Origin: Sipunculus nudus
Lineage: Eukaryota; Annelida; Sipuncula; Golfingiida; Sipunculidae
Direction of reading: 5' to 3'
Assembly: GCA_026874595.1 (NCBI GenBank)
Contig: CM049322.1
Location: forward strand, 36,639,840 to 36,703,839
DNA: 64,000 bases
Shown here: piece after piece, positions 37,830-48,436 of the stretch
Position numbering within the stretch: the stretch's first letter is position 1
Layout of the letters: each line of letters starts with the position of its first letter
Made by a program: the position numbers and the translations under genes
The notes under the pieces: generated by a model
What the model was told of the DNA's origin: nothing
Seen by the model: only the letters and a program-made list of their open reading frames with translations
The model's database searches: none

Positions 37830-38330
37830 CACACTAAATGATTGTAGATGGCACCACCAGTCTTGTGTATTAGAAAGCCATTCAAGATATATTGACATGC
37901 AAACTTTCAGGTACATACTTCAAATAACTCTTGAGCTATGTGCACAGATGCATGAAACCCAAAAACAATTATAGGTGGCGCCACAAGCCTTATATACAAA
38001 TAAACTTTCCGAGATGTATGGACATACATAATTTCTGGCTGATATGTCAAATCACTCCTGAGAAATAAGCAGGAACATACATTGTGCAAAAATTATTGTA
38101 TGTGGTGCCAACAGTCTTGTATATGACGAAGCTATCAGATATGTATAGATATGCACAATTTCAGGCTGATAGATCAAATCCCCCAGAAATAAGCAGGGAC
38201 ATACATTAATAAATTGTGCAAAACTCATTGTAGGTGGCAGCACCAGTCTTCTGTACCAGAAGCCATCAATGGTGCATGGACAGGCAAACATTTCAGGCCT
38301 ATACATTTAACTTCTCTTGAGTCAGGTGCA
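37830..38330 (+). repeat. Tandem array of four ~128-bp monomers with a GGTGGCGCCACC-type core
   Basis: The cores TAGATGGCACCACCAGTCTT, ATAGGTGGCGCCACAAG, TATGTGGTGCCAACAGTCTT and TAGGTGGCAGCACCAGTCTT lie at about 37846, 37973, 38100 and 38232 (spacings 127, 127, 132). Each unit also has AATTTCAGGCTGATA-like and GATATGTATGGACAT-like phrases. The phrase order resembles the 140-bp half-units at 52481-53880. Confidence 0.88.
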
Positions 38331-38475
38331 CTTGGCTGACTAAGCTCATCTGTGGCATGCAGTTGCCCCAAGTCAAGTAAAGCTAATTGCTAGATGCAGC
38401 TCTTACACTGTGTAAACTCTTGACTGGTACCTGGTTGCACTGAGTGAACTTTTGACCTTGGCAAAATATGATACG

Positions 38476-38605
38476 GTTGGCAGTCTGCCAAAGCTATTAA
38501 TAGATCCAGACGAAATCTTGGCCTGTTGCCCAATCTTAAATAGTTGGCAGTCTGCCAAGCTATTAATAGACACTGGCAATATTTTGGCATGTTGCCATAT
38601 CTGTT
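38476..38605. repeat. 67-bp tandem duplication
   Basis: GTTGGCAGTCTGCCAAAGCT at about 38476 and GTTGGCAGTCTGCCAAGCTA at about 38543 begin two units. Each contains TATTAATAGA, CTTGG/TTTGGC and TGTTGCC. TTGGCAGTCTGCCAA is a near-palindrome. Confidence 0.88.
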
Positions 38606-39224
38606 TATATATAAGACATCAGCTACAGTGAAGATGCATATTCATAAGATTTTTTTTTATCGAAATGTTTAGAATAATAACAGAAGCCAACTGAAATCAA
38701 AATCAGAATACAGGTATATTTTATTCATGGATTTACCTTACACATAAGCTTGATATGGACACTAATTATTTATGTTTCCTGTACAGCTCTGTTTATATAC
38801 CAAAAGAGCTGTTGGTTATTTAATAAACACAAAATTCTTCTAGCTTTGTTTACCAAAGTATTTCACAGTCCTTCATTGTTAAGGTCCAATATTTCTGCCA
38901 AATAATTTTAGTAAACTTGAACAACAGTCATCTTTAAAGAATCGTTTAAATTTGTGCAATGTAACAGAAGTTAAAACAACAGTTTTGCAGAAAAAGACTA
39001 TTGTAGCCCTCAGTTTGAAATAGGCTTACTAATGGCAACAAGACCAACTTCAGCTTTCTATGACTCTTCCAAAAATCAATTAACCCAATCTATTCTCATA
39101 CTATTGAGAAAAACCCTACCCTAGGATAATTCATGTTAAAAATTAAACCATTTAGCTTGACAGTTCCATCATAAAATATATTTATCCTGAATGAGGCAAA
39201 AATTACAAAGATTTTGCCCATAAA
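38606..39224. other. No recognised feature
   Basis: AT-rich sequence without ordered repeats or coding signal. Confidence 0.5.
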
Positions 39225-40150
39225 AAACAGTTCAAATAGGTGGTGCCAGAGAAACCTCAATTTCAAATATGAGTCATGTGATCAACAACTGCACAAACCT
39301 GGTGATGCTTACTCCAGTCATTTCTGAAATTGTTATGTTAGTATGTTTACTTGGCTAAATGACCAAGTTCAAATTCCTGTAATTCTGTCAAAGTTCATTG
39401 AACCCAAACCATTTGAACAAACTTGAGAAAGCTCATCTCTGGGATAATTTCTAAAGTGTGAAATAGTGAATGATTTGACTGAACGATTTTGGAGAAGAAA
39501 GTTTTCAAAGGTTTTCAAGCTTTTCCCCCCTTAAATGTAAGCTGATGCAGGTGGCGCCAAAAAAAGCTCAATCCAACAACATTTGACTGATTTTTGCATA
39601 AAATTTGGGGATACTAGCTGCTGCTGTTCCTGAGAAATGATGAGTTAATGTACTGATGACTGATGACCCCTGTACAAAAAAGGTTGATGCAGTTGGTGAC
39701 ACGAATAGCTCTATTTCAAATATGACTCATGTGCATGACCAACATTTGCCTTTAATTTGTTGATGAAAGCTCTGGCTGTTATGAGATTGTAATTTTAGTA
39801 TGCTTTTTTGACCAAATGACTATAAGTTCGGCTTCCTGTAACTCAACTAAAAAATACCAAACTGAACCTATTTAAAAAACTTGAGAGAGATTGTTCCTTG
39901 GATCATCTCTGTGAAATAATGAACAATTTGATTGAACATTTTTGGAGAAGGAGATTTTTAAAGTTTTTTTTAGCTTTTTCCCTATATAATCTAAGTCAAT
40001 GCATATAGCAAAAAAATAAGCACAATCCGATATATTTCTTTAGATGACTGGGTTTTTTTTGCATATACTTTTGTGATGCAAGCTCCAGCTGTTTTTGAGA
40101 CAGTACAGGTTAATGTACGTATGATGGCCAATGGACAATGAACGACAGAT
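39225..40150 (+). mobile_element. Helitron-like tail with two copies of a ~453-bp unit
   Basis: TAGGTGGTGCCAGAG (about 39238) pairs with CAGTTGGTGACACG (about 39689), and AAAAAGCTCAATCCAACA (about 39559) pairs with AATAAGCACAATCCGATA (about 40012), so the period is close to 453. Each unit holds two sub-units headed by a GGTGGCGCCA-like core. The array ends in GGCCAATGGACAATGAACGA and GCCACACTATCACATAAGCTCACA, a tail style like other Helitron-like 3' ends here. No 5' terminus was found. Confidence 0.72.
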
Positions 40151-40189
40151 GACGCCACACTATCACATAAGCTCACAGATTCTCTAATG

Positions 40190-40290
40190 AAAATCTGGTT
40201 TGTTTGAGCTAAAATCTCAATATTATGGAGATAAAACAAACAAACATGTATTTACAACATTTTAAGTACTTCAAGTAGATAGCAGAGAGT
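40190..40290 (+). repeat. Dispersed ~100-bp repeat, copy 2
   Basis: ATCTGGTTTGTTTGAGCTAA and ATATTATGGAGATAAA, then ACTTCAAGTAGATAGCAGAG, match 37518-37620 in the same orientation. Confidence 0.8.
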
Positions 40291-40472
40291 TTATGTTTGG
40301 AAGAACATCAGACGTCACAATATTACAAAAGCTCTCTGTGTATACACCCACTGTTACATACAAAGACTAGGTTTAAGACAGCATCGCTGGTAAAAAAATA
40401 CCCTGAATTTAAAAGTTATCCAAAAGTTAAATTCATTTCAGCAGCATTTTAGACCCCATAATATATATATAT

Positions 40473-42675
40473 GTCAGAGACGAGATTGAAATCCAGGCGG
40501 ATTTTAAATTCGCCTAGACGAGATTGCGATTGTGATCTTGCCTAGGCGAGATTGCGATTGTGATCTCGGCTAGACAGATTTTAAACTCGCCTAGACGAGA
40601 TCACAATCGCAATCTCGCCTAGGCGAGATTAAAATCCCATCATGGAGCACGCCAGGATTTTAATCTCGCCTAGGCAAGTTTAAAATCCGTCTGGTGTCAT
40701 ACAGGCGAGTTTAAAATCTGCCTGATATTACTTAGGCGAGTTTAAAATCTGCCTAGGTGAGATTAAAATAGTGATCTGATCTAATTTCCTAATATATTAA
40801 GCATTGTAATTGACATATGAAAGATGTTTTCAGTCGGATTTTCAATATTTTAACACTGAATGGTTATATATAGTTAAAAGGTAATATATTTATTAATATT
40901 TACAGAATAATATAGTATTAATGTAATAATTAACTTTTTTTTACAGTAATGTAATAATTATTCATGTGATAATTAACATTAATTTTGGAAACAGAAGTAT
41001 GAAATAGATATTTGATTATTATTTGCACCTTTGATGTGTTTCGTGTGGTCTACAGCATCCTTATTATACCAATTATTTGCTAAACATTAATTAATCTTTA
41101 TTTTTTTTCTCCAGTTTTCTTGACAACCTTGGGATTGTAAATATCACTAATAATTTTTACAAAAAAATAATTTGTAATTGTATTTAAATATATGGCAATT
41201 AGAGAGTAACAAGAGGTTTATTGAAGCACACCTATGAGATATTATGAAGAGCAAATCTGGGGGAAAAAGTCATCCACTTGCATATTGAATCAATCATAGA
41301 TAGATAGACAGATAGATAAATTAGTCTGGATAGCTATTACTTCACTATGTAATGAGTATATTACCCATTAACATAAACAATCATCCTATTTGATAATTCT
41401 TACAGGACAAACAGAACAAATTAGTTGGTTGATCTGGTTCAAATGTTTCTTTTCACCCAGGTATTCAACACTCAAAAGTCAAAACATGTACACTTATGGT
41501 ACAAAATATGCAGGGTATCAGTATTTATGATGGATTTTGATACACCATCCTTTTTATAGGTAATTAAACATCATATGAGAAAAGGTAAAAGTTGATACAC
41601 AGATGTATGCAAGTGAATATTTCTTTGTCTTATTTAGTCTTTTCTTATAATGTATATAATATTCTTCTGATCTTTTTTTTTAATGTTTTGTGAGGCATTT
41701 TGTGAAGCTTCAATATTTATGTAGACTGTGTTACAAGATAACTGCCTTTTTTTGGACAGTATTATATCATATCAGAAAAAAATATGATTTCTAGATTCAT
41801 AGAGTAATAGATCATTTATGCATGTGAACATGCATTGAATTATATTGATAAAAATAAATGAGGTATGTTCCTTTTGTCTTTTTAAAACACTACATTACTA
41901 ATATTACTTATACCAGTTTCCCTTCAAATTAATATTGACAACAAAATTATTATGTAAATAATCAGCAGCAGCCCACATCATATATCATTTGAATATGCCA
42001 TATACAATACCAATGTAAGTTTCTTATTACATAGTTTATAAATAAAAATATAAAATAAAAAAAAAAATGTTAATTATTACATAAATATTATAATATTCTG
42101 TAAATAATATAAAATATATATTACTTGTGAACTATACATAACCATATTAATAAAAAATATATAATATAAAATATTCCATTTCCAAAATTAATGTTAATTA
42201 TTAATTAATAATATAATATTCTGTAAATATTAATAAATATATTACTTGTGAACTATACGTAACCATTCAGTGTTAAAATATTGAAAATCTGACTGAAAAC
42301 ATCTTTCATAAGTCAATTACAATGCAAAATTTATTGGGAAATTAGAACAGATCACTATTTTAATCTCGCCTAGGCAGCTATTTTAATCTCGCCTAGGCAG
42401 ATTTTAAACTCGCCTAGGTGATATCAGGCAGATTTTAAACTCGCCTGGATGACACCAGACAGATTTTAAACTCGCCTAGGCGAGATTAAAATCATGGCCT
42501 GCTCCATGACGGATTTTAATCTCGCCTAGGCGAGATTGCGATTGTGATCTCGTCTAGGCGAGTTTAAAATCCGTCTAGCCGAGATCACAATTGCAATCTC
42601 GCCTAGGCGAGATCACAATTGCAATCTCGTCTAGGCGAATTTAAAATCCGCCTGGATTTCAATCTCGTCTCTGAC
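40473..42675. mobile_element. 2.2-kb foldback element with ~500-bp palindrome-rich inverted arms
   Basis: The left terminus GTCAGAGACGAGATTGAAAT and the right terminus ATTTCAATCTCGTCTCTGAC are exact inverted copies. The inverted similarity continues through about 40997 on the left and back to about 42178 on the right. The outer 300 bases of each arm are a chain of CTCGCCTAGGCGAG palindromes joined by ATTTTAAA or ATTGCGATTGTGATC spacers. The inner part of each arm is AT-rich (ATGAAAGATGTTTTCAGTC, AACACTGAATGGTTA). The element sits inside an (AT)n run, which hides its target duplication. There is no transposase-like frame in the centre. Confidence 0.92.
40998..42177. other. Central region of the foldback element, non-coding
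   Basis: AT-rich, no open frame of note. A short (GATA)n run is near 41296-41320. From about 42050 a segment containing AATATTCTGTAAAT and ACTTGTGAACTATAC(A/G)TAACCAT is present twice (about 42090-42150 and 42210-42265), a local duplication of the inner right arm. Confidence 0.7.
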
Positions 42676-42699
42676 ATATATATATATATATATATATTA
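42676..42699. repeat. (TA)n run flanking the foldback element
   Basis: About 11 AT dinucleotides immediately follow the right terminus. A shorter ATATATATAT run precedes the left terminus at 40459-40472. Insertion into an existing TA microsatellite is the simplest reading. Confidence 0.9.
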
Positions 42700-42939
42700 T
42701 ACCTGGTGTAGTATTCTTACTATTGGTATATGTATTTATAAAATTCACATTCAGTCACACATGATATTTATATATTTTTGAACATTTTTATTTATTTAAA
42801 AGGTACATAATTTTTAGCATCCTGTAACAGTAAACCAAGTTTTAGTAGGCTAATTTCAAACAAATGACAACAAATATCAAACCATTTTTTTTCTTCTACC
42901 ATGCTTTTATTCAAACTTAAGATTAAATTTGAAATTTTG

Positions 42940-43165
42940 ATTCAATCAAAAGATTCTAGATGGTGATCAATAGTTGGTGGCCATATTGAATATTTAATGG
43001 GGCTAAATTCTATTATAAACATCCTCTGATATAAACCGATCTTCAGGAAAAGTCTCATAGCAATTGCTTGAACAGTTTGTTATGGATGGACAGACAGACA
43101 GAATATCTGAAAATTATTGAGCACCCACCTATGCAGGGCCCTGATAAAAATCAGTTTAGATCTAC
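42940..43165 (+). mobile_element. Helitron-like 3' end fragment
   Basis: GGATGGACAGACAGACAGAA, followed by GAGCACCCACCTATGC and AGGGCCCTGATAAAAATC, has the order GGACAGAC tract, weak inverted words, then GATAAAA that marks other Helitron-like 3' ends in this window. The upstream part has no visible array. Confidence 0.5.
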
Positions 43166-43249
43166 TTGACCATATATATTCTCAGACTGGCTCGACTTTA
43201 TGTGGATTTGTTGTCAAGGATACCATCCATAATAAGCATTTATGACAAA

Positions 43250-43410
43250 ACCTAGATCTGATTGGCCAGGTCGAATGTAACAGACAATCAGCATTATATG
43301 CAATGCTCCTCTCTGATTGGCTGAATATACCGTTCCAAGGTCCCTGTGAGCAGGGGGTCATACATATAACAGCCATACTATTAACCTTATTGTATAAAAA
43401 TAGTACTAGG
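43250..43410 (+). promoter_or_regulatory. Possible promoter-like cluster: two GATTGG boxes and a TATAAAA
   Basis: CTGATTGGCCAGG at about 43258 and CTGATTGGCTGAA at about 43315 are inverted CCAAT boxes. GTATAAAAATAG lies at about 43392. Spacing from the second box to the TATA is about 75 bases, longer than the usual 40-60. No downstream coding exon is evident, so this may be chance or part of an old transposon. Confidence 0.2.
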
Positions 43411-45071
43411 TAGTAACTAGTGTACTACAGTAGGTAATAAAAGAACATTCATCTTTTATAGTACATACTTGTGTAGTTATCCTGCATCAGGTCTTTCTAA
43501 GCAGGGACAGATCCAAGGGGGCAGTGAGGTTATGGAGTTTATGGTGGAATGTCTTCCACAAAGACATTTTCTTTGATGAAGACACATAGATACTACAGAT
43601 ACTAGACACTCTGGATATTAGATGCTTTGAATACTATAAATACTTTGCATACTAGATACTTTGGATGTTCCATTTGCTGTAGGCACCTTTTATGTAACAT
43701 TTGCTTTCAAATAAATCCATTTAGTTGGTGAAGTGAGAGCAGCAGACGTGAGATGAAAAGTGCATATTCTTTGGTGTAATAGCAAATGGAAAGTTGAACA
43801 ATATTTACCCAGTGACTTGTACACTCTGACACGAAGTCCCTTAAGAATGCAGTCACTAATGGTTTCATTTTGTAAGATGGTTGTTCAGTCTATTTCAGGG
43901 AATACTTCAGATTTTGTTTCATTTAGTGCATGTTTGGTTCAGGCTAATGGTTTACATATATTTGCATAAGACAAAGAATCCTTTCAGGATGCCCAGGTGG
44001 TATAATATGAATTTACTTAATAATCCCAAAAATGTTGAAAGTATATTGTATCATAAAAAATGAAACAAAATATTTAGATTACTTAAATTTTCTGCATTTC
44101 AAGTGTTATTTTAATTTATTTTATCTGGTTAAATACCACTGAATATTTTAGAGAGATTGAAAGTGATTGAATTTCTGGTAAGAATGCAAGAGCTTAGACC
44201 ATATGGACTCAATATTTTTCTACCATAGCCACTTGCATCTTTGAATAATGGCAAATATGTTTTAATTTTAACAAAACTAGGAGAAATGTTACTTTTTCAA
44301 AATTTTAGAATGTCCATATTTAATCCACCAAATCATAAACTTGATTAACTTTTCACCAAAACTGTCAAAGTCATTGCTTTAATTTTCACTACTCTGATTT
44401 TCAGAATCTGACAAAAGCTTGGGCATGCATTAAAATGTCCACTCAAACAACAATGGATGTTATTATTAGAGAATAGTCAGCCTGTAATTTACATTTGTAG
44501 CTAATCTATCACTGTCGATTACAACGGTGCAAGATGAGAAATAATGAGACCATGGTATGTTCTTTTTTCCATGAACATTGACAGATGGCGCTTATTGTTC
44601 CTTGTATCAGATTTTTTTATCTTGGAGGATAAGTCAATGGCCTGTTTATAATGTTGTATGTCTACTAATTGACTGAGAGAATGAAGCTATAGGTAATGAT
44701 ACAATAATGAGAATATATACTTTTTTAGATTTAAGGTTTAATCTTACAATAAGAAGGATACATTATTATAATCCTTTTTATAAAGTTTTCTTGATTTTGG
44801 TTTTAGCCATAAAATAAGAATGTGTATTGATTATTATAAAGCATTCTGGATTTCAGGTGTAACCATTCAATAAGAAGGATATAAGCAACTATAAAGTATT
44901 CTGATTTCCAGGATTTATAATGCACTGAGTGAGGGATTATCCAGAAGGCATAACTGGTTGATAGGATATTACAGCAAATCCCTGGGGTTCTATCAACATT
45001 TCACCATTTTGCCATTGATCAGGCCTTGGTTTGATTCCAAAAGGTAATGTCTGCTCTGTAGACACACACAT
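43411..45071. other. No gene; minor repeats
   Basis: GCAGGGACAGATCCAAGGGG at about 43501 resembles the terminal word of some hAT families, but no partner end was seen. A loose GATACTA repeat lies at 43590-43670. A degenerate ~62-bp repeat (AATAAGAAGGATA at about 44749, 44813 and 44869) spans 44725-44925. Confidence 0.5.
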
Positions 45072-45544
45072 TTAAAGCTGCCCATTCACCTACCTTTTGA
45101 AAAGGAATTCTGTGATTACTGGCTTCCTATGTGCACCTATATATTAATGATCTCAGGGTAATTCTGGTTATGAAAAGTTCTTATAATGCCTCAGTGAAGG
45201 ATGTATGAACTTGTTCATCATCAACATGTTTGTAAACACAGCAATGTTGACAAATGGAAAAACATGTATCCTTGGGTGGTAGGTTGCATACATGCAGAGG
45301 TAGAAAGGTCACTTGTTGCAAAACGCCATTTGCAAAGCTCTGGCTTATCTGACTTGCAACCTGATGCCCTTGTTGAAATTGTTTTATTTTGATGGGCCCC
45401 CACATATTATAAACATGTTGATATAAACCAATGTTTATATAGCATGTTGATGATGATATCCATGTTTTCTGGCCTCTTTCTATAGAAGCTTGAAGGGATT
45501 ACCTTTAGTTTATAAAGGTCATACAGGTTATTAGGCCCCTTTAA
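45072..45544. mobile_element. 473-bp TTAA-ended MITE, copy B (inverted relative to copy A)
   Basis: The left border is TTAAAGCTGCCCATTCACCT and the right border GGCCCCTTTAA, with TTAA at both outer edges. The reverse complement aligns along its length with 30134-30600. Both copies can be translated in the same relative frame to a shared phrase around FATSDLST and MQPTT.GYMFF. That reflects shared DNA ancestry, and no evidence of selection is visible. Confidence 0.85.
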
Positions 45545-45695
45545 ACCAGTGACCAGGAGAAACATCATTGTAGTACAATATATGTTATGTTATATGATTT
45601 TTTTTCCCATTCATCTGCATATCTGGAGGGATTTTGAACGCCTTTATTTGTATCCATAAGCAAATCAAACCAGTTTGTGCTCTGGTATTTGTTTA

Positions 45696-45700
<5 letters not shown>

Positions 45701-45756
<56 letters not shown>

Positions 45757-45765
45757 TATATATAT
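45701..45765. repeat. (AT)n microsatellite, about 32 units
   Basis: A single A insertion (ATAATATA) near 45749 interrupts an otherwise uniform AT run. Confidence 0.98.
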
Positions 45766-46839
45766 GATTTCTCTTCCTGATATTTAAGATTTATATATAA
45801 TTAATATATAATCAATTAAGAATAAAGATTGGAGACTCCCAATTGCAGTGCCAATGCTGATAGCAGGATACTTGAAAACAAAATTTACTTATTGATATTT
45901 TTCTTTGACACAGAATGACATGTTACAATTAAATTATCAAGTGTTTTGGAGCACTTAGTGCTTGAAACAGTTAATGCAGTTGTAAGGGACTCTTACAATA
46001 TTAACCTATATTAAATTTTGTCATAAAGTAGATATTAAACTAGAAGCTCTCTTTTGCTATCAGTCTTTCATATGGCTTTTTGTGCTGTGTTTTCACTTTT
46101 ATAAATGTAATTACATGATGAATCCTCTATATCCTACTAAAAAATTCCATTCATAATTTGTGCTGGAACAAACTCTGACAATGCTGGGTTTATTTCAGCA
46201 AATCTTGATTTTTCAATATGAAAAACTGAATTTTAAGCCTGCCATATGATGAACACTAAGGTTTCTTTCTGAAACTTAAATAATATATTTCCCTAAATAA
46301 ATAAAACAATTAAGCTTAATAAAATTTATAAAGAGGGTAATTTTTCTTCATAAACTTCAACAATGTAAAACATATATAAAGTTAATATAAATTGATTCCT
46401 TATAACTGATAAATTGCACCGATATAGGAAAAAAGATTAGAAACTGAAACAAAGCTACACTCTTTTTTTTTTAAGTCTTTCTGTCTAATACAAAATTTTG
46501 ATTAAAACATAATTAGAATTATAAATCATTTGCTTACTTCAAATACTAAATTGATTTGATAAAAATAAAACAGATGATTAAAAAATTGATTAAAATTCAA
46601 AATTTCTTATATCTGTTTACCAGTATGCAATTAATTATTTTTAAAACAGACCTTGGAGACTTATGGTTTCATTCAGTTTTTTGGTGCCCAGGTAAATTAC
46701 CTCTGCTTGGCAGAATGGAAATTCAGGCATTAAATCATTCTTTATATATTTCATTTTTATATTTATGTGTCAAAACAACCTTTAGTTCCATTTTGAATGA
46801 AATTCAATTTGGAATTCCACACATCTGGTTACAGTGTAT
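45766..46839. other. AT-rich DNA, no recognised gene
   Basis: The plus-strand frame 46556-46873 is isoleucine-, leucine- and lysine-rich, and its end falls inside the MITE that follows. No coding support. Confidence 0.55.
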
Positions 46840-46946
46840 TACAGTAAAACCTCGGAATTATGTCCACCAATAGGACAATGATAAAGCAGTCATGATTTCA
46901 AGGTGGTCACTATAAAGATATGGTTGTTAGGTGAGGTTTTACTGTA
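46840..46946. mobile_element. pogo/Tc1-like MITE, 107 bp
   Basis: TACAGTAAAACCTC at the left and GAGGTTTTACTGTA at the right are perfect 14-bp inverted repeats. TA dinucleotides at the outer edges fit the Tc1/mariner target rule. The same terminal style occurs at 33301-33416. Confidence 0.9.
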
Positions 46947-47163
46947 TATTATACAGAGTATGATCCAATGAAAGCAATACTGCTGCTAATGTCTACTACC
47001 AGGAATTTTAAAAGTTAGGCAACTGATAAACAGAAAATTGCATATTTTGTGAGTGTTGAATACTGACTGATAATATTCTGTCTGGAACACTAATGATTAA
47101 TTGCTGCATTTTGGTATAAATATATAATTGATGATATATTACTGAGAATGCATCAGGATTTTT

Positions 47164-47330
47164 TTATTTGCCTTTGGTACACAGCTGACTGAGACTGGTG
47201 CTGCGTAAGAATAATTCTTCCATATTTAAACTATGAAAAGCATCAGTATTGGAGTAGATTAAAAAATCACCATCCTGTTCTATGCTTCTAGTGCTATATA
47301 CCCGTATGCTTTGTAGGTCCAACTTGGAAA
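47164..47330 (-). pseudogene. Open C-terminal-like segment cut by a Helitron-like insertion, unrecognised
   Basis: On the minus strand, from the insertion border at 47330 to a stop at 47164, the frame reads VSKLDLQSIRVYSTRSIEQD, then DGDFLIYSNTDAF and LFLRSTSLSQLCTKGK. The composition is unusually protein-like for this AT-rich region. AAATAAA overlaps the stop. The open frame continues into the Helitron 5' end only by chance. It may be the truncated last exon or retro-copy of a host gene. No family is recognised. Confidence 0.25.
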
Positions 47331-47363
47331 CAAGGGACCCATGGGTCACGGCGCTCAGCTTAA
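47331..47363 (+). mobile_element. Helitron-like 5' terminus (GACCCATGGGTC family)
   Basis: CAAGGGACCCATGGGTCACG followed by GCGCTCAGCTTAAG is the best-preserved of the isolated termini. It could pair with the 3' hairpin at 49762-49790, giving an element of about 2.5 kb, or with a nearer, decayed tail at 47570-47620 (ACAGATGGACAGGCCAGTGG). Confidence 0.7.
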
Positions 47364-48323
47364 GTTTGAAATTTTTTGCAAATGCAAAATATTCTATTTT
47401 AATGTTTTTCATTTATATAAGCATATGAGAAGCTAAGAGGAAAGAGGCTCTCCTACTTGGTTATAGTAAAGCTCTAAATATATGATTGCAAACTATTACT
47501 CTACTAGACTGTCATGAAGAAAAACAGTAAAAGTTTTGAGATACTGTGATCCATATGGAAAATTTACAGATGGACAGGCCAGTGGACAGAATGGACTAAT
47601 ACCTTTATTTCACTTTCAAGGGAATAATGCATTTAAGTTTATATATAAGCCTATTATTTAAGCATTTCCACTTTTTCCATTAAAATAGTTTTTATCTTAT
47701 TAATTCTTTTTATTTACAAGTTTTATAAATTTGTATTAAAAAACACTGAAAATATATTTTAAAATATTAGAATTCTAAGTTGCAATCATTATATATCCAG
47801 AGTGTAGCTCATATTGGGTCATATTATGCATACACATATATTTTTATTATTTTTAAATCACAAATGTTTAAACTGAATTTAAAAGAAAATAATGCCACAA
47901 CATGGCATCTACAAGATTATTCCTTGAATCACTATTCAAAAGTTTTGCACATTGGAGTTTTCAGTAGATGCTTAATTTTATTCACTGAAATAAAATAAAA
48001 GATTCAGTAAATTTGGTAAAATAAAAACATCTTTTCAAGTAAAGTATACACACTGTTGGTTGAATGAGGGACAAACAATATCATTATACTAATTACAATC
48101 TAAGCTATAATTTATTACTGGAATTAATAGTCAATTTCACACCTGGTGAAGTTTTTACTTTTCTTAAGTAAGGAATTACTTATCTGATGAACATCCACAC
48201 TTTCATAGCAATACACCACTTTGTGGACACAATTAAATGTGCACTTTAATCATTGTAACCCTGGTGGTAAATACAAAATCTAAAATGTAGCTAAGATAGC
48301 TGTAGATAGTTAATGCACCATCT
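47364..48323. other. AT-rich DNA, no gene
   Basis: Possibly interior of the Helitron-like element that begins at 47331. No ordered repeat is visible. Confidence 0.4.
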
Positions 48324-48339
48324 GGGGGGGGGGGGGGGG
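48324..48339. repeat. G16 mononucleotide run
   Basis: Sixteen consecutive G, followed by TGCAGGGCAGAGG. Prone to slippage and to sequencing or assembly error. Confidence 0.95.
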
Positions 48340-48436
48340 TGCAGGGCAGAGGTGAAGCCTGCTAGTAGTGGCCAAGCTGAGCCAAGGTAAGCTGCCTATG
48401 GTGGGTTACATAATGCAAGTGAAGGCTGTACTACTA

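Noticed and set aside
43250-43410. Strong promoter call from two GATTGG boxes and TATAAAA
   Set aside because: Spacing is unusual and there is no downstream exon. Retained only as a low-confidence cluster.
43501-43525. hAT terminus GCAGGGACAGATCCAAGGGG
   Set aside because: No inverted partner or 8-bp duplication was found. Too short to call alone.
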